Shown here: positions 41,198 through 50,092 of the stretch, one piece after another
Layout of the letters: every line of letters starts with the position of its first letter
Numbering within the stretch: the stretch's first letter is position 1
NCBI GenBank assembly: GCA_963781725.1
Contig: CAWAGV010000002.1
Coordinates: 2,170,001 to 2,234,000 of the forward strand
Origin: BOG-931 sp963781725
Lineage (GTDB): Bacteria > Pseudomonadota > Alphaproteobacteria > Rhizobiales > Xanthobacteraceae
Direction of reading: 5' to 3'
Length of the DNA: 64,000 nt
Made by a program: the position numbers and the translations under genes
The notes under the pieces: model-generated
The model's input: the letters and a program-made list of their open reading frames with translations, nothing else
Database searches by the model: none
Told to the model about the DNA's origin: nothing

Positions 41198-42040
41198 ATG
41201 CGGCGGAAGCAAGCGTTATGGGGCGGTCGCGCCATTTCAGTTCTTGTCGCTGTTTTTGTCGGCTACGTCGTCGGTGGCTGGAATCCATCCGTCTCGCATA
41301 ATCGCCAATTGTCGGCAGCGCAGATCGTCGCGCTGCGCTTTCCGCAAGACTCCGCTGACGATTCCGTTTCATCGGTGATGCCGCTGATAGCTGCAAACGT
41401 CGCGCAAGCCGCGGAGGCCCAACCCTCGTTGTTGAATCCCCAGCCGATGGCGCCGCAGGCTCCTGCCGCGCAGGCATTGATCACAACGGCTGCTTTGCAG
41501 TCTGACACGCCAGTTGCAACAACCGCGCAATCTAAGATGGCGGCGCTCGTGCAACCGGCATCCGCGCCAGTTCCTGCGGCGCCGGCGCCACAACCGGCCG
41601 CCGCAACCGTACAATCAAATGCCGCCAAGCCCGTAACCGCGCCTGCGCCGCGGCAATCGATGGCCGCAGCCGCACAGGCGAATGTGGCCAAGCTCGCCGC
41701 TGCCGCCCATCGCACCCTCAACGAGCGGCCGGGCTTCGTGCTCAACGATTCCCAGATCGCCAGCATCAAACAGCGGCTGCATCTGACTCCGGATCAGGAA
41801 GAGATGTGGCCGGCGGTCGAGGCGGCGCTGCGCAATCTCGCCTATACGCGCGCGCGTGTAGCGCGCGGCGGCGCTGCCGCAAATGCTCAGATCGCCCAGG
41901 CCGATCCCAACAGTCCGGAAGTGCAGGGCCTGAAATCGGCTGCGATCCCGCTGCTCATGAGCTTCAACTCCGAGCAGAAAGACGAAGTGCGCAACCTCGC
42001 CCACGTCATGGGGCTGGACCAGCTGGCGTCCCAGTTCTGA
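41198..42040 (+). CDS. Ala/Pro-rich membrane-anchored protein with LTxxQ-like C-terminus
   Basis: The 280-residue protein is taken from ATG 41198, with GGGGGAG at 41180-41186; ATG 41174 is an alternative. A single N-terminal membrane helix (AISVLVAVFVGYVVGGW) precedes a long Ala/Pro/Gln-rich spacer (about 60-165). The C-terminal helical domain has RLHLTPDQEEMWPAVEAALRNLA, which recalls the LTxxQ motif of Spy/CpxP-type periplasmic chaperones. The globular part would lie in the periplasm. Function is not known. Confidence 0.75.
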   Translation: MRRKQALWGGRAISVLVAVFVGYVVGGWNPSVSHNRQLSAAQIVALRFPQDSADDSVSSVMPLIAANVAQAAEAQPSLLNPQPMAPQAPAAQALITTAALQSDTPVATTAQSKMAALVQPASAPVPAAPAPQPAAATVQSNAAKPVTAPAPRQSMAAAAQANVAKLAAAAHRTLNERPGFVLNDSQIASIKQRLHLTPDQEEMWPAVEAALRNLAYTRARVARGGAAANAQIAQADPNSPEVQGLKSAAIPLLMSFNSEQKDEVRNLAHVMGLDQLASQF

Positions 42041-42060
42041 TTTTCAGGCTAGTCCGATTT

Positions 42061-42438
42061 TCAAGACAGTCGGCCGAAACGTTGACTGGCTGGTGCCGGG
42101 ACCTTGACCGGACGCAACAGCTCGACAGTGCACTTCACCGTCATCAGCGCTAAAATCGTGAAACAGATCAGGTCGCCGAACTCCCGCTGATTGGCGACGC
42201 GAAAGCTGTAAACCGGATCATAGAGAAAAAATGTGCTGCAGAAGATCGCGGTAACGGCGAACAGCGTTGCCGGCATGCTGCCGAACAAAAATGCGATCAG
42301 GGCAATCGGCAGCAGATACAAGAAAATCGGATGATGAGGCCCGGCGCCGGCAAGCTTGAAATACAGCAGCATTGCCGTGGTCGCGGCAACGACCGCAAGC
42401 GTCACGGCGAAGGGAACAACGCCCTTCACATACCGCAT
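42061..42438 (-). CDS. DUF4118 membrane protein (KdpD-type transmembrane domain alone)
   Basis: The 125-residue protein starts at ATG 42438, with a run of six G residues 7 bases upstream. Four membrane segments are visible (VVPFAVTLAVVAATTAMLLYF, PIFLYLLPIALIAFLFG, ATLFAVTAIFCSTFFLY, LICFTILALMTV). DUF4118 is the membrane domain of KdpD and some sensor kinases; here it stands without a kinase. Function unknown. Confidence 0.75.
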   Translation of the reverse strand: MRYVKGVVPFAVTLAVVAATTAMLLYFKLAGAGPHHPIFLYLLPIALIAFLFGSMPATLFAVTAIFCSTFFLYDPVYSFRVANQREFGDLICFTILALMTVKCTVELLRPVKVPAPASQRFGRLS

Positions 42439-42533
42439 TGGATCTTCCCCCCAGAAGGCCATTCGGCGCATCGTTGGCGAGACCATAGCAGAGCCCGCAC
42501 CCTTTGGAACAGTCGCGAGGGCACCGTCCCAGC

Positions 42534-44036
42534 CTATTCGACGACGATCTTAACTTCGCTGCCCGGCTTCACCTTGCCGCCCGGATCGAGGCCGTTAAGC
42601 ACCCGGAAGCGCTCCACCGCACGGTCGGCGACCGCCATGCGGCTTGCCAGCTTTTCGACGGTGTCGCCCGGGCCGGCGGTTACTACCATAAGATGCAGAG
42701 GCTTGGCCTGCTCGATTTCCGCGAGGCTCATCCGGCGGAAAGTGCCGATCAACTCCCGGAATTCGCGGTCGGTTTCGGGCGTCCGTTTCTTGGCGGCGAA
42801 GATGAACCGGTAGACGTCGCTGCCAAAGCGGATGGCGTAAAGCCGGAAGTCCCATTGATCGCCCTTGGCCGCGGCGGTGGCTCCCGGGAAGCCGTTGACG
42901 ACGATGTCGTCGACCGTCGCCGGATCGATGTTCTCGATCCACCCGGACGTCAGGTAAGCGGCCAAGGTCTGCTCCGCCGGCACCCGCACCACGTCAAGGC
43001 GCAGCGCCTGGCCGCCGCCGCGCTTGACGCCAAGCACGGCCTGCGCCGTGTTATCGAGCGTGAAGCCTTCCGGCGCGGTGAAGGTAAAACCGAGTCTGGG
43101 GTGCAGGAAGCGCCGGCCGCGGACGAAGCCTTCGCTTGGATCCTCGCCGAAAACGATGCCGTTGATGTCGGACAGGTAGTTCGCCTTGGCGTCCACGAGT
43201 TGCTGCGGCGTGTCCGCTGCCGGCGCGCGGTACTGGCGCGCATTGGACAGTGCGTTGGTGATGCGCTCGGGCGTCGCCGGATGCGCCGACAGGAAGTCCG
43301 GCGCCCCCGGATTGATGGCGCCTGTCTGTTCCGACCTGAGCGCGGAATTGTGCTCCATCGAAGTGAGGAACCGCACCGAACCATAGGGATCGTAGCCGGC
43401 GCGGGCGGCGATCCCGATGCCGAGCGCATCGGCTTCGAACTCCTGCGATCGCGAAAAGCTCGCGAGCTTGAGCTTCGATTTCGCCAGCGCCAGCGCGCCG
43501 GCTTCCGGATCGGTTACCAGATCGGCGATGGCGCGATTGGCAATCTCGGCGTTGCGCGCTTCTTCTTCGCGCTGCTCGGCGTGGTGCGCGATCACGTGAC
43601 CCATTTCGTGCGCCAGCACCGACGCCAGTTCCAACTCGTCATTGGCCAGCGCGATCAATCCGCGCGTCACATAGATTTGCCCGGTCGGCAGTGCGAACGC
43701 ATTGATCGACTGCGAGTTGAGCATGGTGACCTTGTAGTGCTGATCGGGTTTTTCCGACGCCGCGACCAGGCGATCGACGATCTGCTCCAGTATCGTCTGC
43801 AGCTTCGGGTCATTGTAGACGCCGCCGTAGGTCGCGGTGATGCGCTGGTGTTCGCGCAGGACTGCCGCCGGCATGTCGGGGTCAGCTTGCTTGGCCGGCG
43901 CCAGCGACACGGAGGCTTGTTGCCCGACAGGCGGCGGAGATGCAGTGCATGCCGCAAGCACAAGCACCGCAACAGCGGCGCCTGCATGCAGCAAGCGGTA
44001 CTTTCCAAATCCCGACAGTCCCCGTCGCACCGTCAC
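42534..44036 (-). CDS. M48-family metalloprotease lipoprotein (BepA-like)
   Basis: The 500-residue protein begins with a lipoprotein signal ending LVLAACTAS (Cys30). The zinc site is H143-E-M-G-H147, with the third ligand in SQEFEADALG near residue 200. A C-terminal LysM-like segment (VTAGPGDTVEKLASRMAVADRAVERFRVLNGL) suggests peptidoglycan contact. Such proteases take part in outer-membrane protein quality control. It lies 9 bp after the nuclease gene, so the two are likely cotranscribed. Confidence 0.92.
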   Translation of the reverse strand: MTVRRGLSGFGKYRLLHAGAAVAVLVLAACTASPPPVGQQASVSLAPAKQADPDMPAAVLREHQRITATYGGVYNDPKLQTILEQIVDRLVAASEKPDQHYKVTMLNSQSINAFALPTGQIYVTRGLIALANDELELASVLAHEMGHVIAHHAEQREEEARNAEIANRAIADLVTDPEAGALALAKSKLKLASFSRSQEFEADALGIGIAARAGYDPYGSVRFLTSMEHNSALRSEQTGAINPGAPDFLSAHPATPERITNALSNARQYRAPAADTPQQLVDAKANYLSDINGIVFGEDPSEGFVRGRRFLHPRLGFTFTAPEGFTLDNTAQAVLGVKRGGGQALRLDVVRVPAEQTLAAYLTSGWIENIDPATVDDIVVNGFPGATAAAKGDQWDFRLYAIRFGSDVYRFIFAAKKRTPETDREFRELIGTFRRMSLAEIEQAKPLHLMVVTAGPGDTVEKLASRMAVADRAVERFRVLNGLDPGGKVKPGSEVKIVVE

Positions 44037-44045
44037 GTCACCACG

Positions 44046-44864
44046 CTATTTTCCGTCGGCCAGCTCGATCTGTTCCGGATGGTCCACCGTGATCGCCGGA
44101 CTTCCCGCAGTACCCCGCGCCTCGACCCAGCCGCGAACCCGAATGCGCCGCCCCTCAAGTGCCGGCAGATTGAGGCCGGCAGCGGTAAAATTGCGCTCGT
44201 TTCGTTTCAGGACGGTAACGGCAAAGCCTTCGGACCATCGCCGCCCGAAATTCACATAAATGACCGCTCCGCTCTCGCGGACCGACAGCACCCGGCCTTC
44301 GACAAGCGCGAAGCGGCCTCGCTGGGCCAGCACGTCTGCAGGGTTTTCGGCGTCGAGCGGGTGATAATACGAATCGGCCCACAGGCCAAGCCTTGCGGTC
44401 CGGGCGGCCTGTTCCCGCCCGAGCAGGTCCGTGGCGCAGGAACGGTTGCCTATCCTGTCGGCAACCCGGGCAAATCCTGCGGAAACCAGCTCGCCCTGGG
44501 CAAAAATCTCCTCCTCGTCCCGCACCGCATAGGCGTAGGCGAGAAGCCGTCCGTAACGGTCGGCGGTAAACTCTGCCTTGCGCAGCACGACCTGGTCGCC
44601 GCGCACCAGGGCATCGAGGGTCGCTTTGGCGCCGGCCCCGCCGGGCGCCGGGGCATCAAGCGGCGGCACATCAACGGCGGCAAGCCGGACCTCGCGGCCG
44701 TCATCAAGCACAAAGGTGTTTCCGTCGATGACGCGGCTCGCCGTGGCGCGGGCAAACTCGGCGCCGCCGCACGGCGGTGCCGCCGGCTGTTGCGCAGATG
44801 CACAAACGCAGCCGCCCGCCGCGGCTATTGCCACTGCAAAGACCCCGTCCCACCGACGCCTCAT
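44046..44864 (-). CDS. Exported thermonuclease-family protein (SNase fold)
   Basis: The 272-residue protein starts at ATG 44864; the signal peptide region ends near CVCASAQ. The SNase-like core reads ASRVIDGNTFVLDDGREVRLAAVDVPPLD, then LRKAEFTADRYGRLLAYAYA. The second half (LVEGRVLSVRESGAVIYVNFGRRWSEGFAV) is an OB-like extension common in alphaproteobacterial SNase proteins. The protein may bind rather than cut nucleic acid, since the R-E-R catalytic set is only partly visible. Confidence 0.85.
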   Translation of the reverse strand: MRRRWDGVFAVAIAAAGGCVCASAQQPAAPPCGGAEFARATASRVIDGNTFVLDDGREVRLAAVDVPPLDAPAPGGAGAKATLDALVRGDQVVLRKAEFTADRYGRLLAYAYAVRDEEEIFAQGELVSAGFARVADRIGNRSCATDLLGREQAARTARLGLWADSYYHPLDAENPADVLAQRGRFALVEGRVLSVRESGAVIYVNFGRRWSEGFAVTVLKRNERNFTAAGLNLPALEGRRIRVRGWVEARGTAGSPAITVDHPEQIELADGK

Positions 44865-44965
44865 CGGTTGCAAGCCAAAGGCCGGAATACGGCGGTACTG
44901 CGGCGCTTTGGGCGTGCCGGCGGCGTCACTTGTGGTATATCGGCGGTCGTTTCGCGCAGCGGCAT

Positions 44966-45042
44966 GGTCCCGTAGCTCAGCCGGATAGAGCAGCGGTTTC
45001 CTAAACCGAAGGTCAGAGGTTCGAGTCCTCTCGGGACCGCCA
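44966..45042 (+). tRNA. tRNA-Arg (anticodon CCT)
   Basis: The 77-base cloverleaf has acceptor stem GGTCCCG/CGGGACC, discriminator G and an encoded CCA. The D-arm is AGCTCAGCCGGATAGAGC. The anticodon loop TTCCTAA has U33 and anticodon CCT (reads AGG). The T-arm is AGAGG-TTCGAGT-CCTCT. Confidence 0.97.
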
Positions 45043-45232
45043 CAGCGTTACCTGCCGCAAGGCTGGAATCATTTTCCGTGTGTCGCATTTTTTGAATTTT
45101 GGTCGCCGGCCGTCCGAAGCGCGAGCCGTGTCAGCGCTGCAACAGCCATCGTGCCGGGGGCCTTCTTAAAGCGGAATTCACCCGCTAAAGTCCCGGTTCC
45201 TTGTCCCGCAACCAGCAATGCGTAACCCCCCA

Positions 45233-46366
45233 ATGGCCCCTGAAAAGCTTGACGAAGCCGCGCTCCTGAAAGCCGCGTCGGAACGCAACGAATTCCTGAA
45301 CCTGCATGAAGTCGTCCACCGCGCGCGCGCCAATCTCAATCAGAACGCCTGGGATTACATCGTCGGCGCCGTTGAGACCGAAACCACGCTGCGCCGTAAC
45401 CGCATGGCGCTCGATTCGGTGGCATTCCGGCCGCGCGTGCTGCGCGACGTCAGCAAGGTCGATGTCTCGACCGATATTTTGGGCCGCAAGCTGCGGCTGC
45501 CGATCGTGCTTTGCCCGGTCGGTTCGCTGGAAAGCTTTCATGAAGAAGGCGCCGCTCCTGTCGTGAAAGCGGCGGGAGAGTTTGGCTGTGCGCATATGCT
45601 GAGCTCGGTCTGCGATCCTGGCCTTGAGGAAGTCGCAAAAGCGGCGCCCGATGCATTGCGGATGTTCCAGCTTTACGTGCGCGGCGACGCGGCCTGGGTC
45701 GACGACCACGTCGAGCGCGCCATCGCCAGCAAATACAGCGTGTTCTGCCTGACGGTCGACACTGCCCATTACAGCCGGCGCGAGCGTGACATCGCCAAGC
45801 GCCATATCACCGGCGGCCGCCGCCGCGCCTCCGGCCGCGAATATCAGGCCGCGCTGGACTGGAAGACCGTCGATCGCATCAAGTCGAAGTATAAGATTCC
45901 GCTCGCCATCAAAGGCGTTGCCACGGCGGAAGACGCCAAGCTTTGCCTCGAGCACGGCGTCGAATACGTCTACGTGTCCAATCACGGCGGGCGGCAGCTC
46001 GATCATGGCCGTGGCTCGGCCGACGTGTTGCCGGAAGTCGTCGATGCCGTTGCCGGCCGCGCCAAGGTGATCGTCGATGGCGGCTTCTATCGCGGCACCG
46101 ACGTCGTCAAGGCCATTGCCATGGGTGCAAGCCTGGTCGGGCTCGGCCGTATGCAATGCTACGGTCTTGCCGCGGCCGGGCAGGCGGGCATCGTGCGGAT
46201 GCTCGAATTGATGGAAGACGAGATCATCCGCACCATGGGCCTGCTCGGGGCGACCAGCTACGGCAAGCTCGATCCGACCATGCTGCACGCGGCGGCGCCG
46301 ATCGCCAATCCGGCGCACGTCTTCAGCGCGTACCCGCACCTCGAGATCGCGCCGTATCGCTACTGA
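45233..46366 (+). CDS. FMN-dependent alpha-hydroxy-acid oxidizing protein
   Basis: The 377-residue protein belongs to the lactate dehydrogenase/glycolate oxidase/mandelate dehydrogenase family, which oxidises 2-hydroxy acids to 2-keto acids. ATG 45233 is chosen; a TTG/ATG 15 bases upstream is possible. Motifs: the N-terminal NLNQNAWDYIVGAVETETTLRRNR, the FMN site LCPVGSLESFHEEGAAPVVKAA, KGVATAEDA, and the catalytic SNHGGRQLD with His and Arg. The last part holds DGGFYRGTDVVKAIAMGA. The substrate is unknown; mandelate- or lactate-like acids are typical. Confidence 0.92.
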   Translation: MAPEKLDEAALLKAASERNEFLNLHEVVHRARANLNQNAWDYIVGAVETETTLRRNRMALDSVAFRPRVLRDVSKVDVSTDILGRKLRLPIVLCPVGSLESFHEEGAAPVVKAAGEFGCAHMLSSVCDPGLEEVAKAAPDALRMFQLYVRGDAAWVDDHVERAIASKYSVFCLTVDTAHYSRRERDIAKRHITGGRRRASGREYQAALDWKTVDRIKSKYKIPLAIKGVATAEDAKLCLEHGVEYVYVSNHGGRQLDHGRGSADVLPEVVDAVAGRAKVIVDGGFYRGTDVVKAIAMGASLVGLGRMQCYGLAAAGQAGIVRMLELMEDEIIRTMGLLGATSYGKLDPTMLHAAAPIANPAHVFSAYPHLEIAPYRY

Positions 46367-46379
46367 AGCGGAACACCGC

Positions 46380-46835
46380 TTATCTGGCGCGAAGCTTCCA
46401 GGTGGCGGTCGCGTGCGCCACGATGACGTTGTCCTGGAACGCTTCGGATTTCAGCGAGGAGATCGAGCGGCCCCGCCGCAAGAACGAGGCTTCGCATCGC
46501 ACCAGCCCTGCCTTTGCCGGCGCGAGAAACTGAACGGTCATCGTCAGCGTCGCGCCTGCGCCGTCCACGTGTTGCAGCAAATGCCCCATCGAGACGTCCA
46601 TGGCGGTCGCCAGAATGCCGCCATGCAGGGTGCCTTGCGGATTGAACAGCGCGCGCGTCGCCTCGAATTCGACGATGCATTGTTCGCCTTCGAAGCTGAC
46701 CTGAAAGCCCAGCAGCCGGGATAGAAAAAACGATCCGAATTGCTGCCGCGGATCGGAAAGCGCGCGCTCGATCATCTGTTGCGCCAGCGCGCGTTCGACA
46801 GTTGCCAAGTCGTCAATCGCCAGCTCTTCACTCAC
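46380..46835 (-). CDS. PaaI-family hotdog thioesterase
   Basis: The 151-residue protein is taken from GTG 46835, with AGGAG eight bases upstream. The hotdog signature is FNPQGTLHGGILATAMDVSMGHLL, followed by LTMTVQFLAPAKAG. PaaI-type enzymes hydrolyse aryl- or hydroxyphenyl-acetyl-CoA esters and often serve aromatic catabolism. It is convergent with the hydroxy-acid oxidase, with 13 bp between stops, and downstream of the next gene. Confidence 0.9.
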   Translation of the reverse strand: MSEELAIDDLATVERALAQQMIERALSDPRQQFGSFFLSRLLGFQVSFEGEQCIVEFEATRALFNPQGTLHGGILATAMDVSMGHLLQHVDGAGATLTMTVQFLAPAKAGLVRCEASFLRRGRSISSLKSEAFQDNVIVAHATATWKLRAR

Positions 46836-46866
46836 GCGGCGGCTCCTAGGCTGGCTTCGGCCGAAC

Positions 46867-47643
46867 TCATCGCGCCGGTTCGAGGCCGGCATGCTGCCAC
46901 GCCGGCCGTGCGGCAGGATCAGCAAGCCGTTTGATGTAGGCGGAGGCTGGCTCCGGCGCGGCGCTTCTCACCGGCACGGCCGCGGTGAACAGGATGTAGT
47001 TCTGCAGATCTGCGGGTAGCGGTCCGACCATCGTTACGCCCTTGACCGGCAAGATCTCGCTGATGTTGAAAATGCCGACATCAGCCGCGCCGCTGGCGAC
47101 AAGCGCGACGCCGCCGCCAATCGCCGACTTCACGGTCAGCTTCGGCAGCACTGTATCGGTCAGTCCCAGTTTTTCGATCATGCGGGCGATGAAGAGACCG
47201 GTGGAACCGCCGCCGGTCTCTGCGGGGTCGGGATAGGTGATCGAATGCGCATTGTTCAGCAATTGGCGGATTGCCGCGACGTCGGCAATGTTGGGCGCCG
47301 GCGCGCCGGCACGAACTACAATACCGATGCCGACGCGCGCGACATTGACAGCGCTGTCGCTGCGCAACACGCCACTGCCGGTCAGCGACGTTACGATCGG
47401 CCTCGGCAAAATCACCACGTCGATCTTGCGGCCGGCCGTCAGGTCGGTCTGGATCGCGGCCGGCGGGCCGACAGTGACGACGAGATGGTTTTCGGTATTC
47501 TTTGCGAATTCGGCACCGATCGCCTTGGCGGCCTCGGCCGGTGCGCCGGACGTTTCGACGCGAACGTCCGCCGCTTCAGCCGGATTCGCGCCGCCGGATA
47601 CGAATACGATGGCGGCCGCGGCGACCGCGCCTCTAACCCACAT
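46867..47643 (-). CDS. ModA-like periplasmic substrate-binding protein
   Basis: The 258-residue protein has a signal peptide ending PAEAA and a two-lobed binding domain of the molybdate/sulfate-binding type: VRVETSGAPAEAAKAIGAEFAKNT, then GRKIDVVILPRP, and SGAADVGIFNISEILPVKGV. The AADVGI segment is typical of this fold. There are no modB/modC neighbours, so the ligand may not be molybdate. Confidence 0.82.
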   Translation of the reverse strand: MWVRGAVAAAAIVFVSGGANPAEAADVRVETSGAPAEAAKAIGAEFAKNTENHLVVTVGPPAAIQTDLTAGRKIDVVILPRPIVTSLTGSGVLRSDSAVNVARVGIGIVVRAGAPAPNIADVAAIRQLLNNAHSITYPDPAETGGGSTGLFIARMIEKLGLTDTVLPKLTVKSAIGGGVALVASGAADVGIFNISEILPVKGVTMVGPLPADLQNYILFTAAVPVRSAAPEPASAYIKRLADPAARPAWQHAGLEPAR

Positions 47644-47800
47644 TGCCAAAACCCCTCGAAAGAATCATCCCGTGCCGACGATTGCGATGCTACGACCGCG
47701 ACGTCCGGCATGATAGTCAAGCATTGCACACCTGCGGCTTTTTTGACCGCTACACCAGGTGGTGTTGCTATTGTCTACCAAGTCCAACAGCGAGAGTTCC

Positions 47801-48781
47801 ATGAATCTTCAGTTAAGCATCGGTATCACCAACAATCCGCGTACATGGCCGATACTCAACGGCACCGTGAAGCCGGAGGGCATCGACCTCATTCCGACGG
47901 TGCTGCATCCGTCAGAATTGTTTTGGCGGCAACTTCATTTCTCCGAATTTGCAGTGTCGGAAATGTCCTGCTCGTCTTTCATGATCGTGACCGGGCAGGG
48001 CGATCCGCGGTTTCTTGGATTGCCGATCTTCACTACCCGGCGGTTCTTTCACACCACCATTCTGGTCAGCCGCAAGTCTGGTATTGAAAAACCCGCGGAT
48101 CTTAAAGGCAAACGGGTCGGGGTGCCAGAATATCAGCAGACCGCCGCCTTATGGACGCGAGGCGTTCTGGAGCATGAATTCGGCGTCAGTCCCAAGGATA
48201 TGGAATTCTGGATGGAGCGTACGCCGGAAAAGAGTCACGGCGGCGCCACCGGGTTCAAGGCGCCCCCGGGCGTGACCGTCAATCAGGTGCCGGGCGACAA
48301 GAGTCTTGGCGCGATGATGCTTGCCGGCGAGCTCGACGCGACGATCCATTATCTTTCCAACCGCAACCTGGTCGATCGCAGCCGCATCGACCTCCACAGC
48401 CATCCGGATTTCAAGACATTGTTTCCCGATCCGGCCGCCGAAGGCGTGCGGTTCTACCGCAAGACCGGACTATTCCCGATCAACCATCAGGCGGTGATCC
48501 GGCGCGACGTCTATGAAAAAAATCCGTGGGTCACACAAAACCTGCTCAAGGCGTTCATCAAGGCCAACGAGATCGCCAACGCCGAGCGCCTGGAACATGT
48601 CGAATATCATCTTGCCGCAGGACTCCTGTCCGGCGATGCGAAGACATCACTGCTGCATCACGGTGTGAAAGCCAATCGCAAGGTGATCGAGACCATCGCG
48701 CAATATTCGCTGGAGCAGGGCCTGACCCCGCGGCTGATCAAGGTCGACGAACTGTACGCGCCGAACATGATGGAGAGCTGA
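47801..48781 (+). CDS. 4,5-Dihydroxyphthalate decarboxylase-like / NMT1-like binding-fold protein
   Basis: The 326-residue protein starts at ATG 47801 without a signal peptide, so it is cytoplasmic. The N-terminus LQLSIGITNNPRTWPILNGTVKPEGIDLIPTVLHPSELFWRQL matches the family of 4,5-dihydroxyphthalate decarboxylase, a binding-protein fold turned enzyme. Also seen are LVSRKSGIEKPADLKGKRVGVPEYQQTAALW and FPINHQAVIRRD. True Pht5 decarboxylates 4,5-dihydroxyphthalate to protocatechuate. Whether this protein is an enzyme or a ligand-binding protein cannot be settled from sequence. Confidence 0.75.
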   Translation: MNLQLSIGITNNPRTWPILNGTVKPEGIDLIPTVLHPSELFWRQLHFSEFAVSEMSCSSFMIVTGQGDPRFLGLPIFTTRRFFHTTILVSRKSGIEKPADLKGKRVGVPEYQQTAALWTRGVLEHEFGVSPKDMEFWMERTPEKSHGGATGFKAPPGVTVNQVPGDKSLGAMMLAGELDATIHYLSNRNLVDRSRIDLHSHPDFKTLFPDPAAEGVRFYRKTGLFPINHQAVIRRDVYEKNPWVTQNLLKAFIKANEIANAERLEHVEYHLAAGLLSGDAKTSLLHHGVKANRKVIETIAQYSLEQGLTPRLIKVDELYAPNMMES

Positions 48782-48816
48782 TCCTCGGCTTTGCGCCGTC
48801 GCGTGGCAGGATGAAA

Positions 48817-50034
48817 TTATTCAGCCGCCTGCGCCTTGGCGTCAGCGTCGATCGTCGCGCCGGAAGCGGCGAGCGCTTTTATTTCGTCGTCCGAAAAGCC
48901 GGCTTCGCGCAGCACTTCAAAGCTGTGCTCGCCGAGGCGCGGCTGCAAACGCGCGGAGCCGGTCGCGCTGTCGCTGAAACGGACTGGCAGATCGGTGTAG
49001 AGAATCTCGCCTTCGCTCGGATGGGTGGCGCGCTTGAAGAAGCCGGACGCCACGAGCTGCGGATCGTTCATGACATCGTCGAGGCTCGACATCCGCGCCG
49101 ACGGGATTTCCAGATCGCGCAGCAGCTTGAGCCATTCGCCGGTGGTCCGGTCCGCGATACACAAACCGGCGAGTTCATAGAGCGCCACGATGTTCTTGGC
49201 GCGAGAGGCGATGCTGTCGAAGCGCGGATCGGCATGGACTTCCGGCTTGCCGATCGCAGTCCAGAATTTCCGCCAATGGTTCTGCGTATAGGCCATCATG
49301 CAGAGATAGCCGTCTTTGGTTTTGTAAGGACGGCGCCAGCTTGCCAGCACGCGCGTATAGCCGAGGTCGCCCATCGGCGGCACGAAGTTGTGGCCGAACA
49401 GGTGCTCGCCCAATACGAACGATACCATCTGCTCGAACATCGGAATTTCGACGAACTGGCCGCGGCCGCTATGCTCGCGCGCGAACAGTGCAGTGGAGAC
49501 CGCGCCGGCAATGGCGATGGCGCAAGTCTTGTCGGCGATGATCATCGGCGCGTAGAGCGGCTCGCCGGCGACCTCCGACATCAGTGCAGCAATGCCGGAC
49601 TGCCCCTGGATGACGTCGTCGTAGGCCGGCTGGCCGCTATACGGTCCGCCATCGCGGTAGCCATGCAGCGCCGCGTAGACGAGACGCGGATTTTTGGCGC
49701 ATACGGTTCTGTAGTCGAAGCCGAGCTTGGCGATGGCCTGCGGCCGCATCGAATGCACGAACACATCGGCGCCGTCGATCAGCCGCCACAGCGCCTGTTT
49801 TGCGGCATCGATCTTCAGATCGAGCACCAGCGAACGCTTGCTGCGATTGAGCCCCATGAACAGCGCTGCCATGTTCGGCGAGCGCGACGGGCCGGTGTGG
49901 CGCGGCGCATCACCCTCCGGCGACTCGATCTTGATGACGTCGGCGCCCATGTCGCCGAGCATCTGCGTCGCCAGCGGGCCGGCGACCACGGATGTCAAGT
50001 CGAGAATGCGGATACCTGCAAGCGGCCCAGCCAT
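48817..50034 (-). CDS. CaiB/BaiF family CoA-transferase
   Basis: The 405-residue class III CoA-transferase starts MAGPLAGIRILDLTSVVAGPLATQMLGDMGADVIKIE, the family N-terminus. The catalytic aspartate lies in YDDVIQGQSG (about 139-140). These enzymes move CoA between carboxylic acids, such as succinyl-CoA to an aromatic or dicarboxylic acid, or act as racemases. It is divergent from the amidohydrolase gene over 58 bp. Confidence 0.93.
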   Translation of the reverse strand: MAGPLAGIRILDLTSVVAGPLATQMLGDMGADVIKIESPEGDAPRHTGPSRSPNMAALFMGLNRSKRSLVLDLKIDAAKQALWRLIDGADVFVHSMRPQAIAKLGFDYRTVCAKNPRLVYAALHGYRDGGPYSGQPAYDDVIQGQSGIAALMSEVAGEPLYAPMIIADKTCAIAIAGAVSTALFAREHSGRGQFVEIPMFEQMVSFVLGEHLFGHNFVPPMGDLGYTRVLASWRRPYKTKDGYLCMMAYTQNHWRKFWTAIGKPEVHADPRFDSIASRAKNIVALYELAGLCIADRTTGEWLKLLRDLEIPSARMSSLDDVMNDPQLVASGFFKRATHPSEGEILYTDLPVRFSDSATGSARLQPRLGEHSFEVLREAGFSDDEIKALAASGATIDADAKAQAAE

Positions 50035-50092
50035 TTGACAATCACCGGCGCCTTGAAATGATTGCCGCAGCGACAGTCAGGAGCCGGCTCCG

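Noticed and set aside
42504..44975. 823-codon + frame opposite the M48 protease and nuclease
   Set aside because: Both - strand genes have clear active-site motifs; the + frame has none and is a GC-bias shadow.
44966..45042. tRNA-Arg as an island attachment site
   Set aside because: No integrase nearby, and I did not notice a repeated tRNA 3' end downstream; treated as an ordinary tRNA gene.
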